From NCBI RefSeq assembly GCF_000011185.1, contig NC_002689.2, positions 1,488,001 through 1,552,000 on the forward strand: a DNA stretch of 64,000 nt, written 5' to 3'. Position numbers and translations under genes: made by a program. A model generated the notes under the pieces. The model did not search any database, was not told the origin of the DNA, and was given only the letters and a program-made list of their open reading frames with translations. This document shows, piece by piece, positions 27,782 through 38,025 of the stretch; positions within the stretch are counted from its first letter, which is position 1; each line of letters opens with the position of its first letter. The stretch comes from Thermoplasma volcanium GSS1 (GTDB lineage Archaea > Thermoplasmatota > Thermoplasmata > Thermoplasmatales > Thermoplasmataceae).

Positions 27782-28243
27782 TCAGGAGAATGCCTTCATT
27801 AAATCATCATCTGGATGGTGTATAAGGCGCACTGCAAGCCCTTTCTTTTCATTCATGATCTCTTCTGCGTTTCTTTCGGCTATTCCAACACCTATAAAAT
27901 ATCCTTTTTCGCTCTTTATAAATACTATGTCTCCCTTTTTTATGCTGCTGTCGATTGATAGTATGCCCTGTGCAAATACATTGCTACCGTTTATTATATG
28001 CGGCTCTGCCCCTGCATCGACAACTACAGCTCTTTTCTCAGGATTCTTGTAGTTTAAAAGGTATACAGAAGGGATCAAGCGATCTGTCTGGAATGCCATC
28101 GGCTTCCCTTTTATGTAATAGCAAGATACTTTGTGGGAGGAAGAGACCTCTACCTCTTCTCCTGAAAGATCTATGCCTATCTCAGCAGCCGATGATACGA
28201 GCACCTTCAGTTCCCTTTTTGAGAGAAAATGCTTCTGCGTCAT
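27782..28243 (-). CDS. PUA-domain RNA-binding protein
   Basis: A 153-residue protein. The C-terminal half is a PUA domain (AVVVDAGAEPHIINGSNVFA, then GDIVFIKSEKGYFIGVGIAE). The front half resembles the pre-PUA domain of MCT-1-like and archaeal tRNA-binding proteins. It likely binds structured RNA in translation or modification. Last gene of the minus-strand secE-spt5 operon, overlapping the preceding gene by 4 bases. Confidence 0.8.
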   Translation of the reverse strand: MTQKHFLSKRELKVLVSSAAEIGIDLSGEEVEVSSSHKVSCYYIKGKPMAFQTDRLIPSVYLLNYKNPEKRAVVVDAGAEPHIINGSNVFAQGILSIDSSIKKGDIVFIKSEKGYFIGVGIAERNAEEIMNEKKGLAVRLIHHPDDDLMKAFS

Positions 28244-29583
28244 GGAATATAAGCCCTCAACTTTTTTAAGTTTTCTTCAACCGATTCTCCCTTTACGATC
28301 AATTCTATAATACCTTTGACCTCGTTTCCAAGAACGACGTCATCATCTGAGAAGACATACCCTATTGTGGGACCACCGGCTATAATGTTAAAGGCGTAAA
28401 GTATGGCCTTTTGCACATGCGTACGAGCCATATCCTTGAACTGGAGGATAGCATTGTTTACTCCCTGCTCCTGCGATTGCTTTATTAGATCTGCCAAAAA
28501 TGCAGAATCAGGCGACCATGGTTCAAACGTAACTTTTCCTTTCCTTGATTCTCGCATAAGATATGATTGCATGTCCTGGAAACTTTTGAAATCCATGCCA
28601 GCTTTATCCCTAGATATTTCTTCACCGATTTCAGGCCAAAGAAGATCCATGAGCTTACCCAGGGCTGGGGCCTCAAGGTATATACCTTTAGAATACCTTT
28701 TTAAGTAAGGTGCGTAATCCATGGCCCCTGGAATATTCGATATAAAAGAATCGATACTATCGAAGCATTTCTGATCTATTCCATAAAGCCCGTTCTTTAC
28801 AATATAGGATTGCCTTTCCTGTATTACCTTAGAAAGAAAGTATTTGTCATCGTATTCTCCAGCGAGGTATCTCCTTACATCTCCGGAAATGTCCGGCTGG
28901 CTGCATTCCTCAAGGAATGTGCTGCCCACCCTTATCTCTTTGTACGGATCATTAATTAGCATGTGCTTAAGGATCGAATATCCAGTCTTGTATCTTGATT
29001 CACGATGTACGATTATTGTTATTGATCCGAATAATTTCATATAGAAAGACGGATCTTCCTGGCCAATCTCGATCTCGTCTTGGCCTGAATACTTTATGCC
29101 TTCCTCTTCAAGTACGTCCTTAAAAAATTCCATAGGAGGCGGCGTGTTTTTACAGGATGCAAGGAAATAGTTCTTCGACGAGTATATCTTTACATTTTTC
29201 GTTAAGACAACGTTTGAAAATGCAAGCATCCTCCAAACATCATTATCGTAGTTCTGTATCCCGGCTAGTAATTTTTCATCTGCATTACCCCTTTTGCCGT
29301 AGTGGACAGTACCGTACGGAGTCTTTATGAGCCCGAGTATAGGGGTATCTGTCGACATAAGTTTGAATGTTTCGGATACTGCACTAAGGAAGCCGTCAGA
29401 ACCAGAATAAGAAAAATCATTTTTTGCCCTCATCTTTTCAAGCTTTTTGGCATAACCAGTTATAGGGCAAAATAGGGAAGAGTCTAGCATCTGGGGAATT
29501 ATAGAAAGAGGGTTAGAAAAGAAATCTTCAAGCTTTTTCTTAAATTTGACCTGTTCTTCCTTTGAAATACTTTTAAGCTTCAT
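28240..29583 (-). CDS. Unknown 447-residue protein in the secE-spt5 operon
   Basis: A soluble protein without a domain I recognise. It begins with charged helices (EEQVKFKKKLEDFFSNPLSI) and has mixed alpha/beta segments (SITIIVHRESRYKTGYSILK) and a helical tail. It is sandwiched between spt5 (4-base gap) and the PUA gene (4-base overlap), so it is co-transcribed with transcription and translocation factors. It may be restricted to Thermoplasmatales. Function unknown. Confidence 0.7.
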   Translation of the reverse strand: MKLKSISKEEQVKFKKKLEDFFSNPLSIIPQMLDSSLFCPITGYAKKLEKMRAKNDFSYSGSDGFLSAVSETFKLMSTDTPILGLIKTPYGTVHYGKRGNADEKLLAGIQNYDNDVWRMLAFSNVVLTKNVKIYSSKNYFLASCKNTPPPMEFFKDVLEEEGIKYSGQDEIEIGQEDPSFYMKLFGSITIIVHRESRYKTGYSILKHMLINDPYKEIRVGSTFLEECSQPDISGDVRRYLAGEYDDKYFLSKVIQERQSYIVKNGLYGIDQKCFDSIDSFISNIPGAMDYAPYLKRYSKGIYLEAPALGKLMDLLWPEIGEEISRDKAGMDFKSFQDMQSYLMRESRKGKVTFEPWSPDSAFLADLIKQSQEQGVNNAILQFKDMARTHVQKAILYAFNIIAGGPTIGYVFSDDDVVLGNEVKGIIELIVKGESVEENLKKLRAYIP

Positions 29584-29587
29584 CTAA

Positions 29588-30454
29588 TCATTTCAAGAGC
29601 CTAATGGATTCTGCTTTAACAGTAACCGGTATAGGAACCATGCTCTCTACAAGCTGCACAGTTACCTCCTCCTTTACAGAGTCTATAGATATTATTTTAG
29701 CTTTCTCACCTTTGAATGGCCCTTCCACCAGTTCGACCAACGATCCGAGTTCCAGACCGGATACAGCTGGCTTTGGAGTAAGATAATGCGCAATTTCTTC
29801 GAGATCTATCTTTCCGGATACCATGCCTTTGTAACCCCTTATATCTTTCGCAAGATAGGATATCCTGTCAGGGTGCATCGTTTCCACAAATATGTAACCC
29901 TTAATTTCGTATGGGGCCATTATGGCGAAGACCTCACTTGGCTGTTTCTCTCCGCCTTGGCTTCTTTCATCCCTGTCCCTCTCCGCTTTATTGTTAAGGT
30001 CAGTAGCTACCTGCACTTCAGAGCCTACTGTAGTCTTTAATGCGACTATGACAGGCTTCAGTACAATCTTCACATCCTTAGTGAAGTGGTGTACATTGTC
30101 CTCTGATTCAATCTCAATATTTAGATCCAAGGTATCGTTTGCAGATGCACCCTTCGGAGCGTATACAGTCAAACCTATGACTTTTTCTTTATTCCCTTCA
30201 ATATCAAAGTCATCTGAATATTCGCCATCCCCCATCATTGATATATCTTCACTCTTGTTTATCGTAACTACTGCTTTCCAGTCTACGGTAGGATCTTTTT
30301 CCATTATATGATATACAATCCCAAAAGAGAATTTCCTTTTCACGTTTTGTATATTCTTTATCCTTAGGGGAAAATCGATCTTCTCTCCACTGCTCCTCTC
30401 CATCAACGAATCTGCATTGAAAGTTATCCACTCATATTCTTTGCCGCTTTCCAT
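29588..30454 (-). CDS. spt5: Transcription elongation factor Spt5 (NusG) with extra N-terminal domain
   Basis: A 288-residue protein; archaeal Spt5 is normally about 150. The C-terminal 150 residues are the standard factor: an NGN domain from about residue 136 (IVALKTTVGSEVQVATDLNN, later YEIKGYIFVETMHPDRISYL) and a KOW domain (GLELGSLVELVEGPFKGEKA). It binds the RNA polymerase clamp with Spt4. The first 135 residues form an added beta-sandwich-like domain (FPLRIKNIQNVKRKFSFGIV, KVIGLTVYAPKGASANDTLD) of unknown role. A charged linker with DRDERSQGGEKQ lies inside the NGN part. Co-transcribed with secE. Confidence 0.88.
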   Translation of the reverse strand: MESGKEYEWITFNADSLMERSSGEKIDFPLRIKNIQNVKRKFSFGIVYHIMEKDPTVDWKAVVTINKSEDISMMGDGEYSDDFDIEGNKEKVIGLTVYAPKGASANDTLDLNIEIESEDNVHHFTKDVKIVLKPVIVALKTTVGSEVQVATDLNNKAERDRDERSQGGEKQPSEVFAIMAPYEIKGYIFVETMHPDRISYLAKDIRGYKGMVSGKIDLEEIAHYLTPKPAVSGLELGSLVELVEGPFKGEKAKIISIDSVKEEVTVQLVESMVPIPVTVKAESIRLLK

Positions 30455-30471
30455 CCATTCACCTTCTCAGA

Positions 30472-30714
30472 TCATGGCAACTTGAAGTACACATCCATAA
30501 GGAGGTATATTATAAAGCCGACACCCCCAATAATAAGAAGGCCAATAGCCGTTATAAGCAATACCTTGATGTATTCATCCCTCGTTGGCTTTCTAGCCAT
30601 CCTCAAGATCCTGGCATACTTTCCCTTGCCAATGCTCGAAAATTTCCGCTCGATATTGCGCTGAATCTCCTCAGCCTTATCTTCAATTGCCACCGAATCA
30701 CCGAAACAAGACAT
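30472..30714 (-). CDS. secE: Preprotein translocase subunit SecE
   Basis: An 80-residue SecE/Sec61-gamma protein with one C-terminal membrane helix ([20 protein letters not shown]). The amphipathic helix before it is [18 protein letters not shown], the conserved block that clamps SecY. A longer frame extends into the 16S region but is not used. ATG 30714 is given; a GTG at 30693 preceded by GGTGAT is possible. First gene of the secE-spt5-unknown-PUA operon; its promoter lies directly after the 16S processing stem. Confidence 0.85.
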   Translation of the reverse strand: MSCFGDSVAIEDKAEEIQRNIERKFSSIGKGKYARILRMARKPTRDEYIKVLLITAIGLLIIGGVGFIIYLLMDVYFKLP

Positions 30715-30716
30715 TA

Positions 30717-30737
30717 TAAAAAAAGGAAATTTAAAGG
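30717..30737 (-). promoter_or_regulatory. secE promoter and 16S transcript T-tract
   Basis: The minus strand reads CCTTTAAATTTCC (a TATA-like element, 30725-30737) followed by seven T residues (30718-30724). The T-tract could end the 16S transcript while the TATA drives secE, so termination and initiation signals overlap. Confidence 0.5.
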
Positions 30738-30743
30738 TATGGT

Positions 30744-30760
30744 ATAGGTAGACGCCAGCC
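30744..30760 (-). other. 16S processing stem, 3' strand
   Basis: GGCTGGCGTCTACC on the minus strand pairs with GGTAGATGCCAGCC of the 5' flank (32269-32286) with a single G-U pair. This long stem encloses the 16S and is the expected substrate for archaeal pre-rRNA excision. Confidence 0.75.
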
Positions 30761-30773
30761 TGTGTTCTAACTT

Positions 30774-32243
<1,470 letters not shown>

Positions 32244-32268
32244 TAAAACACTACTTATCAGAATTAGC

Positions 32269-32286
32269 GGCTGGCATCTACCTGTC
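32269..32286 (-). other. 16S processing stem, 5' strand
   Basis: GACAGGTAGATGCCAGCC on the minus strand; partner of 30744-30760. It lies about 26 bases before the mature 5' end. Confidence 0.75.
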
Positions 32287-32427
32287 AGAAGTGAGCATTA
32301 TAAACTCACTACCCCATATTTACCAACCCTGGAACAAGAGATTCATCCCCACGAATTTCGTGTGTCATCTCTTTCGTAGGTAGGTTGGTATCCATACCTG
32401 TTATGTGCAAAGTAACGAATGGCAATT

Positions 32428-32440
32428 CCATATATAACCC
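32428..32440 (-). promoter_or_regulatory. 16S rRNA promoter (TATA box)
   Basis: The minus strand reads GGGTTATATATGG with a purine-rich BRE-like stretch (CGAAAG) in front. Transcription would start near 32405, leaving a leader of about 160 bases with hairpins such as the one at 32353-32365 (CACGAA/TTCGTG). Confidence 0.6.
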
Positions 32441-32543
32441 TTTCGAAGATGATGTTGTATTTTCTAAGAAAAATCAAAATAATTATGGCGGAAATTATAC
32501 ATTAAAATATAAAAGAAATTAATTTTTATATAAGAATAATTAA

Positions 32544-33671
32544 TTACTTCGCTACTTCTTGCTTTTCTATATCAACGAATCTATTCTTAAGTTTTTCAAC
32601 TACCGCTGGAAGCGTCGTGTACTCCATCTCCTGATCTGGCAGCCTGTGAGGTTCAAACGGCCCCATCCTCCTAATGTGGTCTGTAAGTTCGCCTGCAACC
32701 CTTCTAGCGTAGTCAAAAGCGGGATCATCGAACATGTCGACAGGCCCTTCCAGCTTTCCACCTTTAAGGACGTATCCAAGGGCAACAACACGCGGCGGAC
32801 CGTCAAACCTAGTCATCTTTGCATCTTTCATTGACACAGGCATAATTGGGCCATTAAACGAACCCCTCATCCAGCCTGACACAAAATAAGGAAAAGCGAA
32901 TGCTTCCAGTGATTCGCCAGCAGCTGGAAGCCCAGACTGAAGCCTCACTACGGCTGCAGGATCATCTTTGCCAACATACTTGCCTGCTATCAGGGAGAGT
33001 TTATCAGTAGAAATTACCGCAACATTCTCATCAGGCAATTTTTTGTGCGCAGGCTTTGTGTAGACTCGTTTTATGACATACCTTGATTTAGAACCTATCA
33101 TGGCAAGTATATCGTAAAGATCCGATGGCGCCTCCAGCATAATTGCTTTATGTTCGATCACATCCCATATTTCAAAACGGAAACCTTCGTGCATAGTTTC
33201 GTCTATTACAAGGCCAGGGGTGTTAAACGGATCTGCAAACATCTTGTATATTGGGAGATTAAACGCTCCGGGTTCAGTCTTGTCCATCATATAAACTATA
33301 AACGGTTCAGATGGTCGTTCTGTTATCTCCATTTCAGCTACTCCGGGGCCCATGCCTTTCAAGTTTCCTGAGAACGAATCCTTAAGAAGGTCTTGGCCTG
33401 CTCCGTATAACCCAAGCTTCTTTGCTACTTCAGTACCGGCTTTAAAAGCATTCCATGCAAGCTCGTGTACCTCTTCACTGTCGACGCCTTTAGTATGCAC
33501 CATAGTTATTTGGGCATCGTCACCAACATGCGCCATCCTAAAATCAGATACCAGATTTTTACCATGGTCTTCTATATATTCTCTTATTCTCTCCATAACC
33601 TTCTCGTCCACTAACGAATGTCCTGGAAGACTACCTATATCAGCTTTTATGTGCGAAATAGTTACTTTCAT
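32544..33671 (-). CDS. fbp: Fructose-1,6-bisphosphate aldolase/phosphatase
   Basis: About 375 residues, the archaeal bifunctional FBP aldolase/phosphatase (type V FBPase). The front MKVTISHIKADIGSLPGHSL has the acidic and histidine metal ligands of the family. Typical later blocks are FRMAHVGDDAQITMVHTKGV, GMGPGVAEMEITERPSEPFI, and PEPGAFNLP-like DKTEPGAFNLPIYKMFADPF. It makes fructose-6-phosphate from triose phosphates in gluconeogenesis. The start at ATG 33671 is chosen over TTG 33686 because the protein then begins exactly like its relatives. Confidence 0.93.
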   Translation of the reverse strand: MKVTISHIKADIGSLPGHSLVDEKVMERIREYIEDHGKNLVSDFRMAHVGDDAQITMVHTKGVDSEEVHELAWNAFKAGTEVAKKLGLYGAGQDLLKDSFSGNLKGMGPGVAEMEITERPSEPFIVYMMDKTEPGAFNLPIYKMFADPFNTPGLVIDETMHEGFRFEIWDVIEHKAIMLEAPSDLYDILAMIGSKSRYVIKRVYTKPAHKKLPDENVAVISTDKLSLIAGKYVGKDDPAAVVRLQSGLPAAGESLEAFAFPYFVSGWMRGSFNGPIMPVSMKDAKMTRFDGPPRVVALGYVLKGGKLEGPVDMFDDPAFDYARRVAGELTDHIRRMGPFEPHRLPDQEMEYTTLPAVVEKLKNRFVDIEKQEVAK

Positions 33672-33721
33672 CAATTCTTTAACCAATCAGCAATAAAAAG
33701 ATTTGCGGTAATAATGCTATG

Positions 33722-33804
33722 CGTCGGGGGGGAGATTTGAACTCCCGAGCTACGAGAGCAGTAGATCTCGAGTCTACCGCCTTACCGGGCTAGGCTACCC
33801 CGAC
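33722..33804 (-). tRNA. tRNA-Ser (anticodon CGA)
   Basis: The minus strand starts GTCGGGG and ends CCCCGAC plus discriminator G. The anticodon arm GTAGA-CTCGAGA-TCTAC gives anticodon CGA, reading UCG serine codons. A long variable arm (GCTCTCGTAGC) is present as expected for serine. CCA is not encoded. Standalone, between thyX-like and fbp genes. Confidence 0.95.
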
Positions 33805-33947
33805 ATAGGAAATAAGCCACTCCGTACGATAAAGATTATTATAAAGTCAGATATAAACATTGCACAGGTAAAAGCGATACCTATATAATGAAATTAAATA
33901 TCGAAGATTGTTATTTTGAATGATAACAAAATAATTATAAAACGCTT

Positions 33948-35495
33948 TTAAATACCGGCCTTCTTCGATTCCTTCCTAAACTCAGCAGATAACCTGCCAA
34001 GCGGATAATCTGCAGTATCAACAAATTTTATGATTCTGGACAGAGTTGGGTGCACTTTCGAGACTTCCCTGTACATGCTTACCGCTATGTCTCTTAGATC
34101 GAAATGGGCCTGCGCAGTACTCCTGAGTTCTACAAAATACGTTACTTCAGAGAGATTCGTGGAAAACGTGATCGGGTATTTAAAAGCGAACGGAACAACA
34201 TACTGTGATATCCAGGGCCCATACTTTTCCCTTAGCCTTTGGTAAAAGGAAGAAGAATTCGCCATCAACTCATCATACTGCGTTTTCAATTCATCTATAG
34301 CAGAGATCACTGGAGGAGTGTCGTATCCGTATGCTGCCGTAAGCGGTTTCCTAATTATACCAAGAAAGCGGTGTCTTTGTAGATCACGGAATGAGCCGTA
34401 GTTTAAGTTTAGCTCAAAAACATAATTTACTGATTCGAATGCCCTTCCTGGTTTCATCCTCCTGTTTGCCCTCAACGACCTTATCGACTCTATGAGCTCT
34501 TTCATATATTTTACGTAGGATTCAGAGCTGCGGGAGTAAAGTGAAGCCGCGTCCCCATGGAATGGATATTCGATGAGGGATGCCACCTTCCTGAGCTCTT
34601 TATCCTCTTCGCCATATGAGAGTAGGCGAATTCTTTCAAAATTGCCAGTGAGATCATAGGGAAACAAGCCCATGAGATTCTTCTTAAAATTTATGATCTC
34701 AAGGCCGTGGCCAGATAGTGCATCATCTATAAGCTGTGGCAATTCTGGCTTTAGTTCATCGTATATGTCCTTTGCAAGCTTTGTAGTTTCTGGGATTTCA
34801 TATTCCATTAACTTCTGTATAAGATGGATTAGGGCCCTTCCGTTGCCGCTAATACCGATGTTCGTCAGCGTCGATGCTGGCAAAATATACCTTACATCAT
34901 CCAGCGCACGTGACCTAACTGCATTGATATAGGATCTTTCTGCTATTTTTTTCTCGTTTTGATCCATTTCGGTTAGAGTCTTTCCACCAGCATTTTGGAA
35001 TACCAACTTGTCTTGGGGAAACTTATGCCTAAGGTAATCTTCTACCTGAGGCAATGCCTTGGAATAGAATTCGAAGAGATTGTCGCATAGTTGCACGTAA
35101 TCCTTAGCATCATCCCCCGATATTCCTATCCTCTCTGGTGAAATGTAAAGGTATCTGCCATCAACCTTTTTGTCGTAACGTACATATCTTGTCGATTTTT
35201 CAAGATAAGAAAGGCCGATCCTTATCTCCTCAATTATCTTGGATGCTACGTTTGAAACGTTCTGTATGCCCATCTGTGCAGTTGTAAGTTCGGCAATCGA
35301 TTCATCGCCATATTCAAGGAAAATCCTCCTGTAAAACTCTTCGCCGCTCTTCGCCCCTGTTTTGAACTCTTTTTCATAAACGGATCGTATATCAGGATCA
35401 GATGCCCTACTGTAACGGGACATCAGGGCACCTCTGTCTATCATTTTCTCTATTTTTATTAAGAATACATCTCTCTCGGCGTTCGAAAACTCCAT
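33948..35495 (-). CDS. Tandem ThyX-like protein
   Basis: A 515-residue protein made of two ThyX-like halves; single ThyX proteins are about 220-250 residues. ThyX enzymes methylate dUMP with FAD. In the first half the signature is IRIGLSYLEKSTRYV (near residue 93): the S-Y-x-E-x-S-x-R-Y part is kept but RHR is lost. The follow-on block ALDDVRYILPASTLTNIGIS with GRALIHLIQKL is also intact. In the second half RHR is kept (FRDLQRHRFLG, near residue 377), but the S-x-x-E-x-S-x-R part is gone. A composite active site is possible, or a different role. Family assignment is good; thymidylate synthase activity is uncertain. Confidence 0.75.
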   Translation of the reverse strand: MEFSNAERDVFLIKIEKMIDRGALMSRYSRASDPDIRSVYEKEFKTGAKSGEEFYRRIFLEYGDESIAELTTAQMGIQNVSNVASKIIEEIRIGLSYLEKSTRYVRYDKKVDGRYLYISPERIGISGDDAKDYVQLCDNLFEFYSKALPQVEDYLRHKFPQDKLVFQNAGGKTLTEMDQNEKKIAERSYINAVRSRALDDVRYILPASTLTNIGISGNGRALIHLIQKLMEYEIPETTKLAKDIYDELKPELPQLIDDALSGHGLEIINFKKNLMGLFPYDLTGNFERIRLLSYGEEDKELRKVASLIEYPFHGDAASLYSRSSESYVKYMKELIESIRSLRANRRMKPGRAFESVNYVFELNLNYGSFRDLQRHRFLGIIRKPLTAAYGYDTPPVISAIDELKTQYDELMANSSSFYQRLREKYGPWISQYVVPFAFKYPITFSTNLSEVTYFVELRSTAQAHFDLRDIAVSMYREVSKVHPTLSRIIKFVDTADYPLGRLSAEFRKESKKAGI

Positions 35496-35649
35496 AAATA
35501 AATAATGTAGACTTTACCTTAAAACTATGTTTTCTATTCGAGATCGTTCTAAGCTAGTTCTTGAATGATCATAGTTTGTAAATTAGTCTCTGTAATTTTT
35601 AAAAATGATAGATATATATATTAATATGCTATACGCAACAAGTGATATT

Positions 35650-35868
35650 ATGGCTGATGAATTAAGCGATAATGCAAAGAAAATTTACGATGCTATGAAG
35701 AAGCTTGGAGCTACCTCTGAGGAAAAGCTGAAGACTGCTGACGATATTATGAAGGCAGCTGCACTCGGAAAATCTATTGTAAATGCAGCTCTTCAGGAAC
35801 TTCAGAAGAAGGGCTACGTTAAAAGAGTGGCTAGGCAGAAGAGTGCTGGATATTTCGTGGTAAAATAA
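35650..35868 (+). CDS. Small winged-helix DNA-binding protein
   Basis: A 72-residue protein, MADELSDNAKKIYDAMKKLG onward, forming a compact winged helix: AADIMKAAALGKSIVNAALQ-like recognition helix (about 32-50) and a basic wing KGYVKRVARQKSAGYFVVK. The start is set at ATG 35650, not the earlier in-frame ATGs, because a TATA-like ATATATATTA stretch (35615-35625) gives a leaderless transcript there. Strong promoter, small size and basic charge suggest an abundant chromatin or regulatory protein; this is inference. Confidence 0.7.
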   Translation: MADELSDNAKKIYDAMKKLGATSEEKLKTADDIMKAAALGKSIVNAALQELQKKGYVKRVARQKSAGYFVVK

Positions 35869-35978
35869 CCTAATTTAAACTTGGATCACTTTTTGTGTAT
35901 ATATATTTTTTCGGCAATTGCCTGAGAATACCTTTAAATAGACGACTTGATTAATAAAATCATGCTCTGAGGCAGCTT

Positions 35979-37115
35979 ATGACAACATTGATAATAAACG
36001 TAGATAGAGACAACGATTTTGGCGACAAGGCTGGGGTTAATGGGCCTGTTGTCGGTTACACAGAGTGTTATAACGCTGCCCTTAAGCTAATAACAGCTGA
36101 TCCAGAAGATTCTGATTCAAATGCCCTTTTCGGCGCCCTAAAGGTTTATGAAGATCTGAAAAAAAAGGGAGAAGACGTAGAAATAGCCTTGCTGACAGGG
36201 GACAACGATGTGGGAGAAAAATCAGATGAGATCCTCTCTAAGCAGGTAGCTGAGGTTACAGCCGGCGGAGAATACAGCGATGCTATACTCGTATCAGATG
36301 GGGCTGAGGATGACTATATCGTTCCCGTTATACTTTCCTACATAAAGATAAGGTACGTCAAGCACATAATAGTACGGCACAATGAAAACATAGAGAGCAT
36401 TTATTATTACATAGTAAAAGCCCTCAAGGACAAAAAGATAGTGAATAAGTTTATCATACCTCTAGGCCTCGTATTCCTAACTTACGGCCTCGTATCGCTT
36501 GTTTTCATACTTTATTCTGCCTATGCTACCGGAGTTAAAGTCATCGATCCTACCGTAGGAGCGATTACATTTGTTACTCTGGTTCTAGGAGTATACCTAC
36601 TTGAACGTGGCTTCGATCTAATAAAAGTTGTATCGAAGTTCATAAGAGAGGTGCACGAATACGCCCAGGACACAAGGATACTCTTCTTTACGTATATAAT
36701 TGCAGGTCTCCTTGTTCTCGTCGGCATTGCCTCAAGTTATACTATAGCTGTCCGCACGTCCAAAAATGATCTTGATGCTTTTCTTATATTCCTCTCCCTA
36801 TTTACTTGGTGGGTATATGGCGCTATATTCACTAGCGAAGTAGGCAGAGTCACAGAACTGGCTGTTGGAAGGAAGGTCGGCATTCTCAAGATATGGTACG
36901 GCTTAATATTCTCTCTTTCAATAGCATTTGTCGTTTATGGTATGTTCAATTATATCAGGTACATACTGGGCTTTATATCGTTGAAGTCTGGGCTTGTGAG
37001 CATATTCTTCCTAATACTTGGCCTCATTATAGCGATAATATCGTCGATGGTTCACCGCTATTTTAACGAAAACCCAGAAATACAAACAGAGCTTCCAGGG
37101 CTTGAACAAAAATGA
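35979..37115 (+). CDS. DUF373 membrane protein
   Basis: A 378-residue archaeal DUF373 protein. The cytosolic front domain (about 1-145) has Rossmann-like signatures (LIINVDRDNDFGDKAGVNGP, EIALLTGDNDVGEKSDEIL, DAILVSDGAEDDYIVPVILS). Six or so membrane helices follow (about 153-365). GAGG precedes the ATG. The gene overlaps mptE by 4 bases. The DUF373 function is unknown; the coupling with a pterin enzyme may be lineage-specific. Confidence 0.8.
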   Translation: MTTLIINVDRDNDFGDKAGVNGPVVGYTECYNAALKLITADPEDSDSNALFGALKVYEDLKKKGEDVEIALLTGDNDVGEKSDEILSKQVAEVTAGGEYSDAILVSDGAEDDYIVPVILSYIKIRYVKHIIVRHNENIESIYYYIVKALKDKKIVNKFIIPLGLVFLTYGLVSLVFILYSAYATGVKVIDPTVGAITFVTLVLGVYLLERGFDLIKVVSKFIREVHEYAQDTRILFFTYIIAGLLVLVGIASSYTIAVRTSKNDLDAFLIFLSLFTWWVYGAIFTSEVGRVTELAVGRKVGILKIWYGLIFSLSIAFVVYGMFNYIRYILGFISLKSGLVSIFFLILGLIIAIISSMVHRYFNENPEIQTELPGLEQK

Positions 37116-37771
37116 ACCTGTTCAGGTGGATGGATATATATCGCGCGATCTGTGACGATTTTAATATTAATCCCAGCAGCGATTATATTTCTGCTGTCAT
37201 ACTTTCATCTTTATCAGGAGAATTTAAGCTACCGCATAGAAGTAATGAAATAAACGTAGTCGGGAACGGACCGGAACTTAAAGATATACTTACAACGGTA
37301 ACGAAAAGGTTTGCTATAGTCGCTGATTCAGCGATATCAATTTACTACGAAGAGCTTGGTTGCCCTGACATAATAGTGACGGATCTTGATGGCGATCTTT
37401 CTAAAATATGGAATTGCAAAGGCCAAGGAACATTAATAGTAGTTCACGCACATGGAGATAACATAAAAAGGATAATCGCAAATAAAGAGCATATAGATAG
37501 AAGAGTTGCTGGGACTACACAAAACCTGCCGTATAGGCAGATAAAGAACTTTTATGGCTTCTCTGACGGTGATAGGGCGGCTTACTTGGCGGATTACTTA
37601 GGCGCACAAAAGATATTCCTCATTGGATTCGACTTTTTGAAACCGTCGGCAAAGCCTGGAAGTAACCTACTTATAAAAATGAAGAAATTAAAATGGGCTA
37701 GATATTTGATAGCAGAACTGGCAAAATCCAGGAGATCTTCGTTTAATGAGGGGGAAGTGTCAGAGATATAA
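37112..37771 (+). CDS. mptE: 6-hydroxymethylpterin diphosphokinase (MptE-like, DUF115)
   Basis: A 219-residue archaeal MptE-family protein, which attaches pyrophosphate to 6-hydroxymethyl-7,8-dihydropterin on the way to tetrahydrofolate-like C1 carriers. Signatures are CPDIIVTDLDGDLSKIWNCK (acidic metal-binding block), LIVVHAHGDNIKRII, and FYGFSDGDRAAYLADYLGAQ followed by GFDF. All key acidic residues appear intact. Translationally coupled to the DUF373 gene (ATGA overlap). Confidence 0.85.
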   Translation: MNLFRWMDIYRAICDDFNINPSSDYISAVILSSLSGEFKLPHRSNEINVVGNGPELKDILTTVTKRFAIVADSAISIYYEELGCPDIIVTDLDGDLSKIWNCKGQGTLIVVHAHGDNIKRIIANKEHIDRRVAGTTQNLPYRQIKNFYGFSDGDRAAYLADYLGAQKIFLIGFDFLKPSAKPGSNLLIKMKKLKWARYLIAELAKSRRSSFNEGEVSEI

Positions 37772-38025
37772 TATTTCATTCGCAATCTAAACCTGCTTAT
37801 ATTATTGCGGCTATAGCATTCTTTTAATATTATTGCCAGCACTTTCCATACATTATTAGCTTATATTCGACTTAATCTGATAGATATTTTTAGAAGGCAG
37901 AAGAAATTATACTTAAGCAATTCATATTAAAGTTCATTGGGCGGTTAGCCTATGATCATCTTTAGTGAGAATAATTTTATAGAAGAAAGTATGCATACGT
38001 TTAAACTAGGTTTGAATTGATCTGT
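37772..38025. other. AT-rich spacer with promoter
   Basis: No gene seen. A TATA-like TTTAAAC at 38000-38006 lies about 25 bases before ATG 38026, giving a leaderless start for the aldolase gene. Confidence 0.5.
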
